From Arthrobacter sp. (lineage in GTDB: Bacteria; Actinomycetota; Actinomycetes; Actinomycetales; Micrococcaceae): a DNA stretch of 10,583 bases. Both the position numbers and the translations under genes were made by a program. Shown here piece by piece: positions 1 through 6,799 of this stretch (the first letter of the stretch is position 1; the number at the start of each line of letters is the position of its first letter). The notes under the pieces are model-generated. The model was not told the DNA's origin. It saw only the letters and a program-made list of their open reading frames with translations, and searched no databases. The stretch spans positions 1 through 10,583 of the forward strand of contig JASLAA010000303.1 in NCBI GenBank assembly GCA_030147325.1. The letters run 5' to 3'.

Positions 1-856
1 GGTCCTCTACTACAACAAGCAGGTCTTCGAGGACATGGGCGTAGAGCCCCCCGAGACGTGGGACGACCTGATGGCCCTGGTCCCCAAGTTCAACGACGCG
101 GGAGTGGCGCCCTTCTCCCTGGCCGGCCAGTCGAAGTGGCCGAACCTGATGTGGCTGTCCTACCTCGTGGACCGAATCGGTGGACCCGAGGTCTTCCAGG
201 CCATCCTGGACGGCGAAGAGGATGCATGGTCCGATCCCGCGGTGATCGAGGCCCTCACGAAGATCCAGGAACTGGTCGACGCCGGCGGATTCATCAATGG
301 CTTCTCCTCGATCGCCGCCGATGCCGGAGCCGACAGTGCCCTGCTGTACACCGACAAGGCAGCGATGATGCTGCACGGCGGCTGGGTGTACCAGAACCTC
401 AAGAACGATGCCCCCGAGTTCGTCGAATCGGGCGACGTCGGCTTCGTGCCGTTCCCCGAGGTCGAAGGCGGGGCCGGAGATCCGGCGAACGTCGTCGGCA
501 ACCCCGCGAACATGTGGTCCCTCTCCTCAGCGGCCTCCGACCAGCAGAAAGAATCCGCGCTGAACTACCTCAAGGACGGACTGTTCAGCGAGGAGTACAC
601 GCAGGCGATGATCGACTCCGGTGCTGTTCCGGCCGTCAACGGTATCGAGGACCAGCTCGCCGCCTCCGAGGACAAGGACTTCGTGGAGTTCGTCTACGGT
701 CTGGCACAGGACGCGCCGAGCTTCCAGCTCTCGTGGGACCAGGCACTGAGCCCGGCCCAGGGTGACGCGATGCTGGCCAACCTCGACCAGATCTTCATCG
801 GCCAGATCACGCCCGAGCAGTTCGCCGAGAACATGAACGCCACGCTGGGCAAATGA
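1..856 (+). CDS. CUT1 ABC transporter sugar-binding protein, C-terminal part
   Basis: This is the 3' part of an extracellular solute-binding protein (family 1, MalE-like) that captures a sugar or oligosaccharide outside the cell and delivers it to the two permeases encoded next. The reading frame is open from base 2, and the residues before the first internal Met (LYYNKQVFEDMGVEPPETWD) are a classic conserved segment of the N-terminal lobe. The Met at base 35 is therefore internal, and the signal peptide or lipobox lies outside the window. The visible 284 residues include the GKAAMM-like segment (here DKAAMMLHGGWVY) and a C-terminal helical lobe ending in ENMNATLGK. The family is usually 400-440 residues, so roughly a third is missing. 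Its stop overlaps the next start by 4 bp (ATGA). The ligand cannot be assigned from sequence; the downstream enzymes suggest a glucoside-type sugar. The family call is firm. Confidence 0.93.
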   Translation, partial: VLYYNKQVFEDMGVEPPETWDDLMALVPKFNDAGVAPFSLAGQSKWPNLMWLSYLVDRIGGPEVFQAILDGEEDAWSDPAVIEALTKIQELVDAGGFINGFSSIAADAGADSALLYTDKAAMMLHGGWVYQNLKNDAPEFVESGDVGFVPFPEVEGGAGDPANVVGNPANMWSLSSAASDQQKESALNYLKDGLFSEEYTQAMIDSGAVPAVNGIEDQLAASEDKDFVEFVYGLAQDAPSFQLSWDQALSPAQGDAMLANLDQIFIGQITPEQFAENMNATLGK

Positions 857-1770
857 GCACCCTGCTGAAGCCCAAACCCCCGATGAAGGTGCGGGGAGCG
901 CGGGCCGAGGGTCCCTCGGCCTGGATGGTCGTCCCGGCGCTGGTCTTCTTCCTGACCTTCGCCGTCGTGCCCCTGCTCGGCGTGCTCTTCCTCAGCTTCA
1001 CCAACTGGAACGGACTGGGCGCCATCACCTGGGCCGGACTGGAGAGCTGGCGGACGGCACTGACGGATTCGGTGACGATGAACGCCCTGGTCGTCACGCT
1101 GAAGATCATGGTCTACTCGCTCGTGGTGCAGGTGCCGATCAGCCTCCTCCTGGGGGTCTTCACCGCGGGCAACCAGCGCTACCGGGCGCTGCTGGCCGTC
1201 CTGTACTTCGTCCCGCTCCTGCTCTCCTCGGCTGCGGTGGCGATCGCGTTCAAGGCGCTCCTGGATCCGAACTTCGGCATGGGTCCGGGTCTGGGGATCC
1301 CCCTGCTCGCGCAGAACTGGCTTGGCAGCGCCGACCTGGTGCTGTTCGTGGTCATCTTCGTGATCGCCTGGCAGTTCGTCCCGTTCCACACCCTCATCTA
1401 CCAGGGCGGCGTGCGGCAGATCCCTGCGTCCTTCTACGAAGCGGCGCAGATCGACGGGGCGGGACGCATCCAGCAGTTCATCCACATCACCCTGCCCCAG
1501 CTGAAATACACCATCATCACCTCGTCCACCCTCATGGTCCTGGGCTCGCTGGCGTACTTCGACCTGATCTTCGTCCTCACCGCCGGCGGCCCGGGGTACG
1601 AGACCCGCCTCCTGCCCCTGCACATGTACCTCACCGGCTTCCGGGCCAATGACATGGGAGCAGCGAGCGCCCTCGGCGTCATCCTCGTGGTGATCGGGCT
1701 GGGTCTCGCCCTCGTGCTGCAGCGCATCGGCGGCAACAGCCGCAGCTCGAGCCAACTGGAAGGGGCCTAG
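853..1770 (+). CDS. Sugar ABC transporter permease, MalF-like (CUT1)
   Basis: A 305-residue inner-membrane permease of the binding-protein-dependent transport family (BPD_transp_1), one of the two subunits forming the translocation pore. Six hydrophobic segments are visible at about 25-48, 80-104, 112-136, 160-183, 220-242 and 270-290. The cytoplasmic EAA loop, which docks on the ATPase, reads EAAQIDGAG (Glu196, Asp201, Gly202) and is followed by the LP at 214-215. The GGPG at 245-248 after TM5 is typical of MalF/UgpA-type proteins. A length near 300 is normal for short MalF homologues lacking the large periplasmic loop of E. coli MalF. The ATG overlaps the binding-protein stop by 4 bp and has no convincing ribosome-binding site, so it is probably translated by coupling. 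Confidence 0.95.
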   Translation: MSTLLKPKPPMKVRGARAEGPSAWMVVPALVFFLTFAVVPLLGVLFLSFTNWNGLGAITWAGLESWRTALTDSVTMNALVVTLKIMVYSLVVQVPISLLLGVFTAGNQRYRALLAVLYFVPLLLSSAAVAIAFKALLDPNFGMGPGLGIPLLAQNWLGSADLVLFVVIFVIAWQFVPFHTLIYQGGVRQIPASFYEAAQIDGAGRIQQFIHITLPQLKYTIITSSTLMVLGSLAYFDLIFVLTAGGPGYETRLLPLHMYLTGFRANDMGAASALGVILVVIGLGLALVLQRIGGNSRSSSQLEGA

Positions 1771-1773
1771 ACC

Positions 1774-2664
1774 ATGGCACTGGCCACCGAAGCACCGGAG
1801 GGCACCACGCACCGGACGAAGGAGCACTCGCAGCGGAGACGGCTCGGCAGGAGCACACCGAACGTCCTCGGAGGATTGGGCGGCTGGGTGTGGCTCGCGC
1901 TGATCATCCTGCCGGTCTACTACGTGATCATCACCAGCCTGAAGAACCAGGCGGGCTTCTTCGGATCGAACCCGCTGGCACCTCCCACCGAGCCGACCCT
2001 GGCGAACTACCGGACGGTGCTGGAAGCGGACTTCGTCCAGTACTTCGTGAACAGCGTCATCGTCACGCTGGGAAGTGTCGTTCCCGCGGTGATCGTGTCC
2101 TTCATGGCCGCGTATGCGGTGGTGAGGGGGAGCGGGCGCATCATCGGCTCGGCCCATACGCTGTTCCTGATGGGACTCGCCATCCCGCTGCAGGCCACCA
2201 TCATCCCGATCTACTTCATGATCACCAAGGCACAGCTCTACGACACCCTGCTCGCGCTGATCCTGCCGTCGATAGCCTTCGCCATCCCCATCTCGGTGCT
2301 CATCCTGTCGAACTTCCTCCGGGACGTCCCGCGCGAGCTCTTCGAGTCCATGAGGCTGGACGGCTGCTCGGAGTTCACCATGATGTGGCGGCTCGCCCTG
2401 CCACTGGTCCGCCCCGCGGTGGTCACGATCGCCATCTACAACGCGCTGCACGTGTGGAACGGTTTCCTGTTCCCGCTGATCCTCACCCAGAGCCCGGACA
2501 AGCGGGTACTGCCGCTGTCCCTCTGGGCGTTCCAGGACGAGTTCAGCGTGAACATCCCGGCCGTCCTCGCGGCCGTCGTGCTCTCCACCCTCCCGCTGGT
2601 GGTCCTCTACGCACTGGCTCGCCGCCAGCTCGTCAGCGGACTCACGGCCGGATTCAACAAGTAG
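1774..2664 (+). CDS. Sugar ABC transporter permease, MalG-like (CUT1)
   Basis: A 296-residue second permease subunit pairing with the MalF-like protein upstream. After a basic cytoplasmic N-terminus of about 33 residues come hydrophobic segments at about 35-55, 92-115, 126-150, 158-180, 213-235 and 262-282. The EAA loop is a variant, ESMRLDGCS (Glu191, Asp196, Gly197), followed by LP at 209-210; the two small residues after Glu are Ser-Met instead of Ala-Ala. The C-terminus QLVSGLTAGFNK closely follows the conserved MalG ending. The start is supported by GGAAGGGG at 1758-1765, eight bases upstream of the ATG and inside the end of the preceding gene. No ATP-binding subunit follows, so the complex probably recruits an ATPase encoded elsewhere. 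Confidence 0.95.
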   Translation: MALATEAPEGTTHRTKEHSQRRRLGRSTPNVLGGLGGWVWLALIILPVYYVIITSLKNQAGFFGSNPLAPPTEPTLANYRTVLEADFVQYFVNSVIVTLGSVVPAVIVSFMAAYAVVRGSGRIIGSAHTLFLMGLAIPLQATIIPIYFMITKAQLYDTLLALILPSIAFAIPISVLILSNFLRDVPRELFESMRLDGCSEFTMMWRLALPLVRPAVVTIAIYNALHVWNGFLFPLILTQSPDKRVLPLSLWAFQDEFSVNIPAVLAAVVLSTLPLVVLYALARRQLVSGLTAGFNK

Positions 2665-2686
2665 ACCGAAAGGAACCACCAATCTC

Positions 2687-3868
2687 ATGACCTCCACGCT
2701 GCAACCCGCCCTGCGGGTCGGAATGGTCGGTTACGCCTTCATGGGAGCAATGCACTCCCACGCCTGGCGGACCGCACCGCGCTTCTTCGACCTGCCGCTC
2801 CAGCCAGAGCTCGCCGTCCTCGCGGGTCGGGACGGGGCCGCCGTGAAAACGGCGGCGGACCGGTTGGGCTGGCAGGACACCGAGACGGACTGGCGTGCCC
2901 TGGTGGAACGCGACGACGTCGACCTGATCGACATCTGCACCCCCGGGGACACGCACGCGGAGATAGCGATCGCAGCGCTGGAAGCCGGCAAGCACGTGCT
3001 CTGCGAGAAGCCGCTGGCGAACTCCGTCGAGGAGGCGGAACGCATGGCGGCAGCCGCACAGGCCGCTGCTGCGAAGGGTGTCTTCGCGATGTGCGGGTTC
3101 TCCTACCGCCGCACGCCGGCCCTGACCCTCGCGCGGCGGCTCGTCGAGCAGGGGAGGATCGGGACCATCCGCCACATCCGCGCTCAGTACCTCCAGGACT
3201 GGCTCGCGGACGAGACCGCCCCGATGACCTGGCGCCTGGACAGGAGCAAGTCCGGCTCCGGAGCGCTGGGGGACATCGGGGCGCACAGCATCGATGCGGC
3301 GCAGTACGTCTCCGGCCTGCAGATCACGGGAGTGTCCGGTCTCCTGAACACCTTCGTCCACGAGCGTCCCCTCGGCGGGACCCTCGTGGGACTCGGCGGA
3401 CAGGGCTCCAGTGACGGGGGAACCGGGACGGTCACGGTCGACGACGCCGCGATCTTCAGCGCGCGCTTCGAATCGGGGGCGGTAGGGGTGTTCGAGGCCA
3501 CGCGCTTCGCCCTCGGCAGGAAGAACTCCATGAGGCTCGAGGTCAACGGCAGCCTCGGTTCACTCGCCTTCGACTTCGAGAACATGAACGCACTGGAGTT
3601 CTACGACGGCACCCAGCCCTCCGAGACCGCGGGCTTCAGCACCATCAATGTCACCGAACCTGTGCACCCCTACACGGGGAACTGGTGGCCGGCCGGCCAC
3701 GGCCTCGGGTACGAACACGGCTTCACGCACCAGGTGGTGGATCTGGTGCAGTCCATCGCGGACGGGCAGACGCCCTCGCCGTCCTTCGACGAGGCGCTGG
3801 GGGTCCAGAAGGTCCTGCACGCCATCGAGGAGAGCGCAGCGAACGATTCGGGGTGGCAGCATGTCTGA
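2687..3868 (+). CDS. Gfo/Idh/MocA NAD(P)-dependent sugar dehydrogenase, levoglucosan-dehydrogenase-like
   Basis: A 393-residue cytosolic oxidoreductase. The N-terminal Rossmann fold carries the dinucleotide motif VGMVGYAFMG (residues 11-20), followed by the DICTPGDTHAE segment and the signature EKP at 107-109, in which Lys108 is the catalytic lysine. The C-terminal alpha/beta substrate domain holds GALGDIGAH with Asp196 and His200, the usual Asp-x3-His pair of inositol/glucoside dehydrogenases. The stretch AQYLQDW (166-172), the following TWRLDRSKSGSG and HERPLGG resemble bacterial levoglucosan dehydrogenases as I remember them, which oxidise the sugar C3 hydroxyl; this is recollection, not an alignment. 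Inferred role: oxidise the imported glycoside or its product to a keto-sugar. GAAAGGAA at 2668-2675 supports the ATG. The end overlaps the isomerase gene by 8 bp. Family sure, substrate unknown. Confidence 0.92.
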   Translation: MTSTLQPALRVGMVGYAFMGAMHSHAWRTAPRFFDLPLQPELAVLAGRDGAAVKTAADRLGWQDTETDWRALVERDDVDLIDICTPGDTHAEIAIAALEAGKHVLCEKPLANSVEEAERMAAAAQAAAAKGVFAMCGFSYRRTPALTLARRLVEQGRIGTIRHIRAQYLQDWLADETAPMTWRLDRSKSGSGALGDIGAHSIDAAQYVSGLQITGVSGLLNTFVHERPLGGTLVGLGGQGSSDGGTGTVTVDDAAIFSARFESGAVGVFEATRFALGRKNSMRLEVNGSLGSLAFDFENMNALEFYDGTQPSETAGFSTINVTEPVHPYTGNWWPAGHGLGYEHGFTHQVVDLVQSIADGQTPSPSFDEALGVQKVLHAIEESAANDSGWQHV

Positions 3869-4958
3869 GGCCGCCCCGACCGGCGCCACCCCACGCCCCG
3901 TCACCCCACGCCCCGTCACCCTGTTCACCGGTCAATGGGCCGACCTCCCCTTCGAGGACGTCGCCAGGATGGCCGGCGAATGGGGTTACGACGGGCTGGA
4001 GATCGCCTGCTGGGGGGATCACCTCGACCCGGTCAGGGCCGCGCACGACGACGACTACGTGCAGGACCGGCTGCGGATCCTCGCCGAGAACAACCTCGGC
4101 GTCCATGCGATCGCCATCCACCTCACCGGGCAGGCCGTGTGCGACGACCCGATCGACGAACGCCACCAGGGCATCCTCTCCCCCGAGGTCTGGGGCGACG
4201 GCGATCCCGAGGGGGTCCGCCGTCGGGCCGCCGACGTCGTGAAGGACGCCGCCCGGGCAGCTTCCCGGCTCGGAGCCTCGGTGGTCACGGGCTTCACCGG
4301 GTCCTCCATCTGGAAGTACGTCGCCATGTTCCCTCCCGCATCGGAGGAGATGATCACGCGGGGCTACGAGGACTTCGCCGCGAGGTGGAATCCCATCATG
4401 GACGTGTTCGACGCCGAGGGGGTCCGCTTCGCGCTCGAGGTGCATCCGTCCGAGATCGCGTACGACTACTGGACCGCGAAGCGCACCCTGGCGGTCATGA
4501 GTGACCGCCCGGGGTTCGGGTTGAACTTCGACCCGAGCCACTTCATCTGGCAGGACCTCGATCCGGTGATGTTCCTGCAGGATTTCGCGCCCTTCATCTT
4601 CCACGTCCACGTGAAGGAGTCGGTACGGCAGCTGAACGGCCGCAACGGGCGCCTCGGGTCGCATCTGCCCTGGGGCGATCCCCGCAGGGGCTGGGACTTC
4701 GTCACCGCCGGGCACGGGGACGTCCCCTGGAATCCGATCTTCCGTATGCTGAACTCGATCGGTTACGAGGGCCCCACCAGTGTGGAGTGGGAGGATGCCG
4801 GGATGGACCGGCTCACCGGCGCCCCGCAGGCGTTGGCCCTCGTCCGGGAGCTGGCACGCATCTCACCGCCCGCTGCCGCCTTCGACGCAGCCTTCTCGAC
4901 GCGAAGCGCGAGCAGCCACGACCTACCTGAGAACGCCACCACGAAAGAGGGATCATGA
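3861..4958 (+). CDS. Sugar phosphate isomerase/epimerase-family TIM-barrel protein
   Basis: A 365-residue protein of the xylose-isomerase-like TIM-barrel family (AP_endonuc_2). The expected divalent-metal ligands are visible along the strands: Glu193 (ALEVHP), Asp224 or His227 (NFDPSH), His248/His250 (FHVHVK) and Glu309 (SVEWED). The family contains epimerases, isomerases and also 3-keto-glycoside eliminases and hydratases. Between two Gfo/Idh/MocA genes, a keto-sugar isomerase or lyase role is the best inference. I chose the ATG at 3861 over an in-frame ATG at 3648 because the latter would lie deep inside the dehydrogenase gene and encode arginine/threonine-rich nonsense. The chosen start has GGGG about seven bases upstream and overlaps that gene by 8 bp. 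Family homology begins about residue 18 (RPVTLFTGQW), so the first 17 residues, including a duplicated PRPVT, are extra. About 18 residues after FDAAFS also look like an unconserved tail. Confidence 0.9.
   Translation: MSEAAPTGATPRPVTPRPVTLFTGQWADLPFEDVARMAGEWGYDGLEIACWGDHLDPVRAAHDDDYVQDRLRILAENNLGVHAIAIHLTGQAVCDDPIDERHQGILSPEVWGDGDPEGVRRRAADVVKDAARAASRLGASVVTGFTGSSIWKYVAMFPPASEEMITRGYEDFAARWNPIMDVFDAEGVRFALEVHPSEIAYDYWTAKRTLAVMSDRPGFGLNFDPSHFIWQDLDPVMFLQDFAPFIFHVHVKESVRQLNGRNGRLGSHLPWGDPRRGWDFVTAGHGDVPWNPIFRMLNSIGYEGPTSVEWEDAGMDRLTGAPQALALVRELARISPPAAAFDAAFSTRSASSHDLPENATTKEGS
3891..3920 (+). repeat. Perfect 2 x 15-bp tandem duplication in the isomerase 5' end
   Basis: CCACGCCCCGTCACC occurs at 3891-3905 and again at 3906-3920. 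The copies are in frame and encode PRPVT twice (residues 11-15 and 16-20), just before the conserved LFTGQW start of the TIM barrel. It looks like a recent slippage duplication that lengthened the N-terminus. Confidence 0.9.
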
Positions 4959-5650
4959 CCAGCAGGGAAGCACTCGTAGTCCGCGGAGGGTGGGACGGAC
5001 ACCAGCCCGTCGAAGCCACGGAACGCTTCATACCGTTCCTGCGGGAGAACGGGTACACGGTCCGTGTCGAGGAGTCGCCGAAGATCTACGCCGATGCCGA
5101 CTACATGTCGACCGTGGACCTGATCCTCCAGTGCAACACCATGAACACCATCGAGAAGGACGAGTTCGCCGGGCTCCGGTCGGCGGTCGAGGCCGGGACC
5201 GGGCTCGCCGGCTGGCACGGTGGGATCGCGGACTCCTACCGCAACGAGTCCGACTACCTCCACCTGATCGGTGGGCAGTTCGCCTGCCACCCGGGGAAGC
5301 ATCCCGACGAGCGGGTCGGCGAGCAGTCGGACAACTACGTGCCGTACCGGGTGACCATGCTCCCGGCGGCGGCTGACCATCCGATCACGCAGGGGATCGG
5401 GGACTTCGATCTCGTCACGGAACAGTACTGGGTCCTGGCGGACGACTACATCGACGTGCTGGCGACGACCACCCAGGCCGTTCGTGACTGGGACCCGTGG
5501 AACCGTCCCGTGACGTCCCCCGCCATCTGGACCCGGCAGTGGGGCAAGGGTCGCATCTTCGTCTCCACTCCCGGTCACCGCGTCGAGATCCTCGACGACC
5601 CGAACGTCCGAACCATCATCGAAAGGGGTTTGCTGTGGGCGAGCCGTTGA
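4955..5650 (+). CDS. ThuA-like trehalose-utilization domain protein
   Basis: A 231-residue cytosolic protein of the ThuA family (class I glutamine-amidotransferase-like flavodoxin fold). Recognisable elements in order are GGWDGHQP (11-18), GLAGWHGG (83-90, His88), GGQF followed by HP (106-113, His112), HPITQGIGDFDLVTEQYWVL (142-161), WGKGRIFVSTPGH (196-208, His208) and the terminal RGLLWASR. The length fits the single-domain family. ThuA is known from rhizobial thuEFGKAB operons, where it acts with the Gfo/Idh/MocA protein ThuB in trehalose and related disaccharide catabolism through 3-keto sugars; the exact reaction is poorly defined. The start overlaps the isomerase stop by 4 bp (ATGA), with AAAGAGGG (4944-4951) just upstream. 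It overlaps the next gene by 16 bp. The gene symbol is left blank because the substrate here is unproven. Confidence 0.92.
   Translation: MTSREALVVRGGWDGHQPVEATERFIPFLRENGYTVRVEESPKIYADADYMSTVDLILQCNTMNTIEKDEFAGLRSAVEAGTGLAGWHGGIADSYRNESDYLHLIGGQFACHPGKHPDERVGEQSDNYVPYRVTMLPAAADHPITQGIGDFDLVTEQYWVLADDYIDVLATTTQAVRDWDPWNRPVTSPAIWTRQWGKGRIFVSTPGHRVEILDDPNVRTIIERGLLWASR
5621..5628 (+). promoter_or_regulatory. Ribosome-binding site deciding the GTG start at 5635
   Basis: GAAAGGGG lies inside the end of the thuA-like gene with six bases between it and the GTG at 5635. It is the best Shine-Dalgarno match near this junction. It settles the start against the upstream in-frame ATG (5497) and a TTG at 5647. 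Confidence 0.75.
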
Positions 5651-6753
5651 ACGTCGGAATCATCGGCTGCGGAGCGATCGTGGCCCAGTACCTGAAGACC
5701 CTGCCGTCGCTGTCCTCGGTCACCCTCCGGGCGGTCGCCGATCTCGACGTCAGCCGGGCGGAGGCGGTTGCCGCCTCACAGGAGGGCGTGCGGGCACTGA
5801 CGGTAAAGGACCTGCTGGCCGATCCCGGGATCGATACGGTCCTCAACCTGACCATCCCTGCTGCGCACGCCGAGGTGGCCAAGCGTGCCATCGCGGCGGG
5901 CAAGCATGTCTACGGTGAGAAGCCCCTTGCGGCGAACACGGATGAGGCGCGGGAGGTGCTCGCCCTGGCGAAGGACGCCGGCGTCCGCGTCGGGTGCGCG
6001 CCGGACACGGTGCTGGGGACGGGAATCCAGACCGCCCGCCACGCCATCGACAGCGGCAGGATCGGCCGGCCGATCTCGGCGTCGGCCACCATGGTGACGC
6101 CGGGTCACGAACGGTGGCACCCCAACCCGGACTTCTACTACGTCCCGGGTGGCGGGCCCCTGCTCGACATGGGTCCGTACTACGTCACGGCGCTGGTCAC
6201 CCTGCTCGGCCCGGTGACCTCCGTCATCGGAGCCGCCAGCCACACCAGGGACGAGCGGACCATCGGGCGTGGGCCACGTGCGGGGGAGACCGTGCCGGTC
6301 TCGATCGACACCCACGTCACCGGTGTCCTCGTCCATGCATCCGGGGCACTCTCAACGCTGGTGATGAGTTTCGACGCGGTGCAGACACGCGCGTCCAACA
6401 TCGAGGTGCACGGGGAACTGGCGAGCCTGACCGTTCCCGACCCGAACTACTTCGAGGGGGAGGTGTCGATCTGCGACCTCGCGAACAGGGAGGGCGGCTG
6501 GGACGTCATCCCCAGCAGTGCGGGCTACGTCGGAGCCGGCAGGGGATACGGGCTCGCGGACATGGCGCTGACGCCGTCCGGTGAGGAGCACCGCGCCAAC
6601 GGGCAGCTCGCGTACCACGTGCTCGATGTCATGGAGTCGCTGCTGAAGTCCGCCTCGAGCGGGAGTGCCGAGACCGTGCAGAGCACCGTCGAGCGGCCGG
6701 CACCGGTGCCACTCACGTCCCTGTCGGAGCTGGTGTCCTCCACCACCACCTAG
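5635..6753 (+). CDS. Second Gfo/Idh/MocA oxidoreductase (ThuB-like position, GFOR-type active-site Tyr)
   Basis: A 372-residue NAD(P)-dependent oxidoreductase. The Rossmann motif is VGIIGCGAI (residues 7-15) and the signature EKP is at 95-97, with Lys96 catalytic. The substrate domain carries GGGPLLDMGPYY: Asp178 is kept, but the position four residues later, His in the first oxidoreductase of this operon, is Tyr182. Glucose-fructose oxidoreductase has a catalytic Tyr at that place, so chemistry is still plausible. The two paralogues differ strongly throughout and are not a recent duplication. Likely roles are re-reduction of a keto-sugar or oxidation of a second substrate. The GTG at 5635 is the chosen start: AAAGGGG (5622-5628) lies six bases upstream and the Rossmann strand begins at once. 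An in-frame ATG at 5497 would add 46 residues of arginine/proline-rich antifamily sequence. It is the last gene, followed by a hairpin. Confidence 0.91.
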   Translation: MGEPLNVGIIGCGAIVAQYLKTLPSLSSVTLRAVADLDVSRAEAVAASQEGVRALTVKDLLADPGIDTVLNLTIPAAHAEVAKRAIAAGKHVYGEKPLAANTDEAREVLALAKDAGVRVGCAPDTVLGTGIQTARHAIDSGRIGRPISASATMVTPGHERWHPNPDFYYVPGGGPLLDMGPYYVTALVTLLGPVTSVIGAASHTRDERTIGRGPRAGETVPVSIDTHVTGVLVHASGALSTLVMSFDAVQTRASNIEVHGELASLTVPDPNYFEGEVSICDLANREGGWDVIPSSAGYVGAGRGYGLADMALTPSGEEHRANGQLAYHVLDVMESLLKSASSGSAETVQSTVERPAPVPLTSLSELVSSTTT

Positions 6754-6765
6754 CACTCGGTGTTC

Positions 6766-6797
6766 CCGGGGCCGCCCCTGCCGGTGGGCGGCCCCGG
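6766..6797. terminator. Bidirectional hairpin terminator between convergent operons
   Basis: Arms CCGGGGCCGCCC (6766-6777) and GGGCGGCCCCGG (6786-6797) are perfect 12-bp complements around an 8-base loop. The structure fills most of the 46-base gap between the last sugar-operon gene (stop ends 6753) and the response regulator on the other strand (stop ends 6800). Neither side has a T-run. That is common for hairpin terminators in high-GC actinobacteria, but intrinsic termination is therefore inferred. Confidence 0.8.
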
Positions 6798-6799
6798 CG

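Noticed and set aside
694..2697. 667-codon open frame on the minus strand opposite the two permease genes
   Set aside because: It is antisense to two clear permeases, has a composition rich in Arg, Asp, Glu, Gln and His without any domain, and arises because GC-rich codons leave the complementary frame free of stops.
3648..3860. 71-codon in-frame N-terminal extension of the isomerase
   Set aside because: It overlaps the C-terminal part of the dehydrogenase gene, encodes Arg/Thr/Ser-rich sequence with no family match, and the ATG at 3861 has better context.
3684..4242. Frame +1 open frames across the dehydrogenase-isomerase junction suggesting a frameshift or fusion
   Set aside because: Both neighbouring genes are intact in their own frames with full motifs and normal lengths; the extra frame is a high-GC shadow.
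5497..5634. 46-codon in-frame extension of the second oxidoreductase from ATG 5497
   Set aside because: It lies within the conserved ThuA C-terminus and encodes Arg/Pro/His-rich sequence ahead of a normal Rossmann start; the GTG at 5635 has a strong ribosome-binding site.
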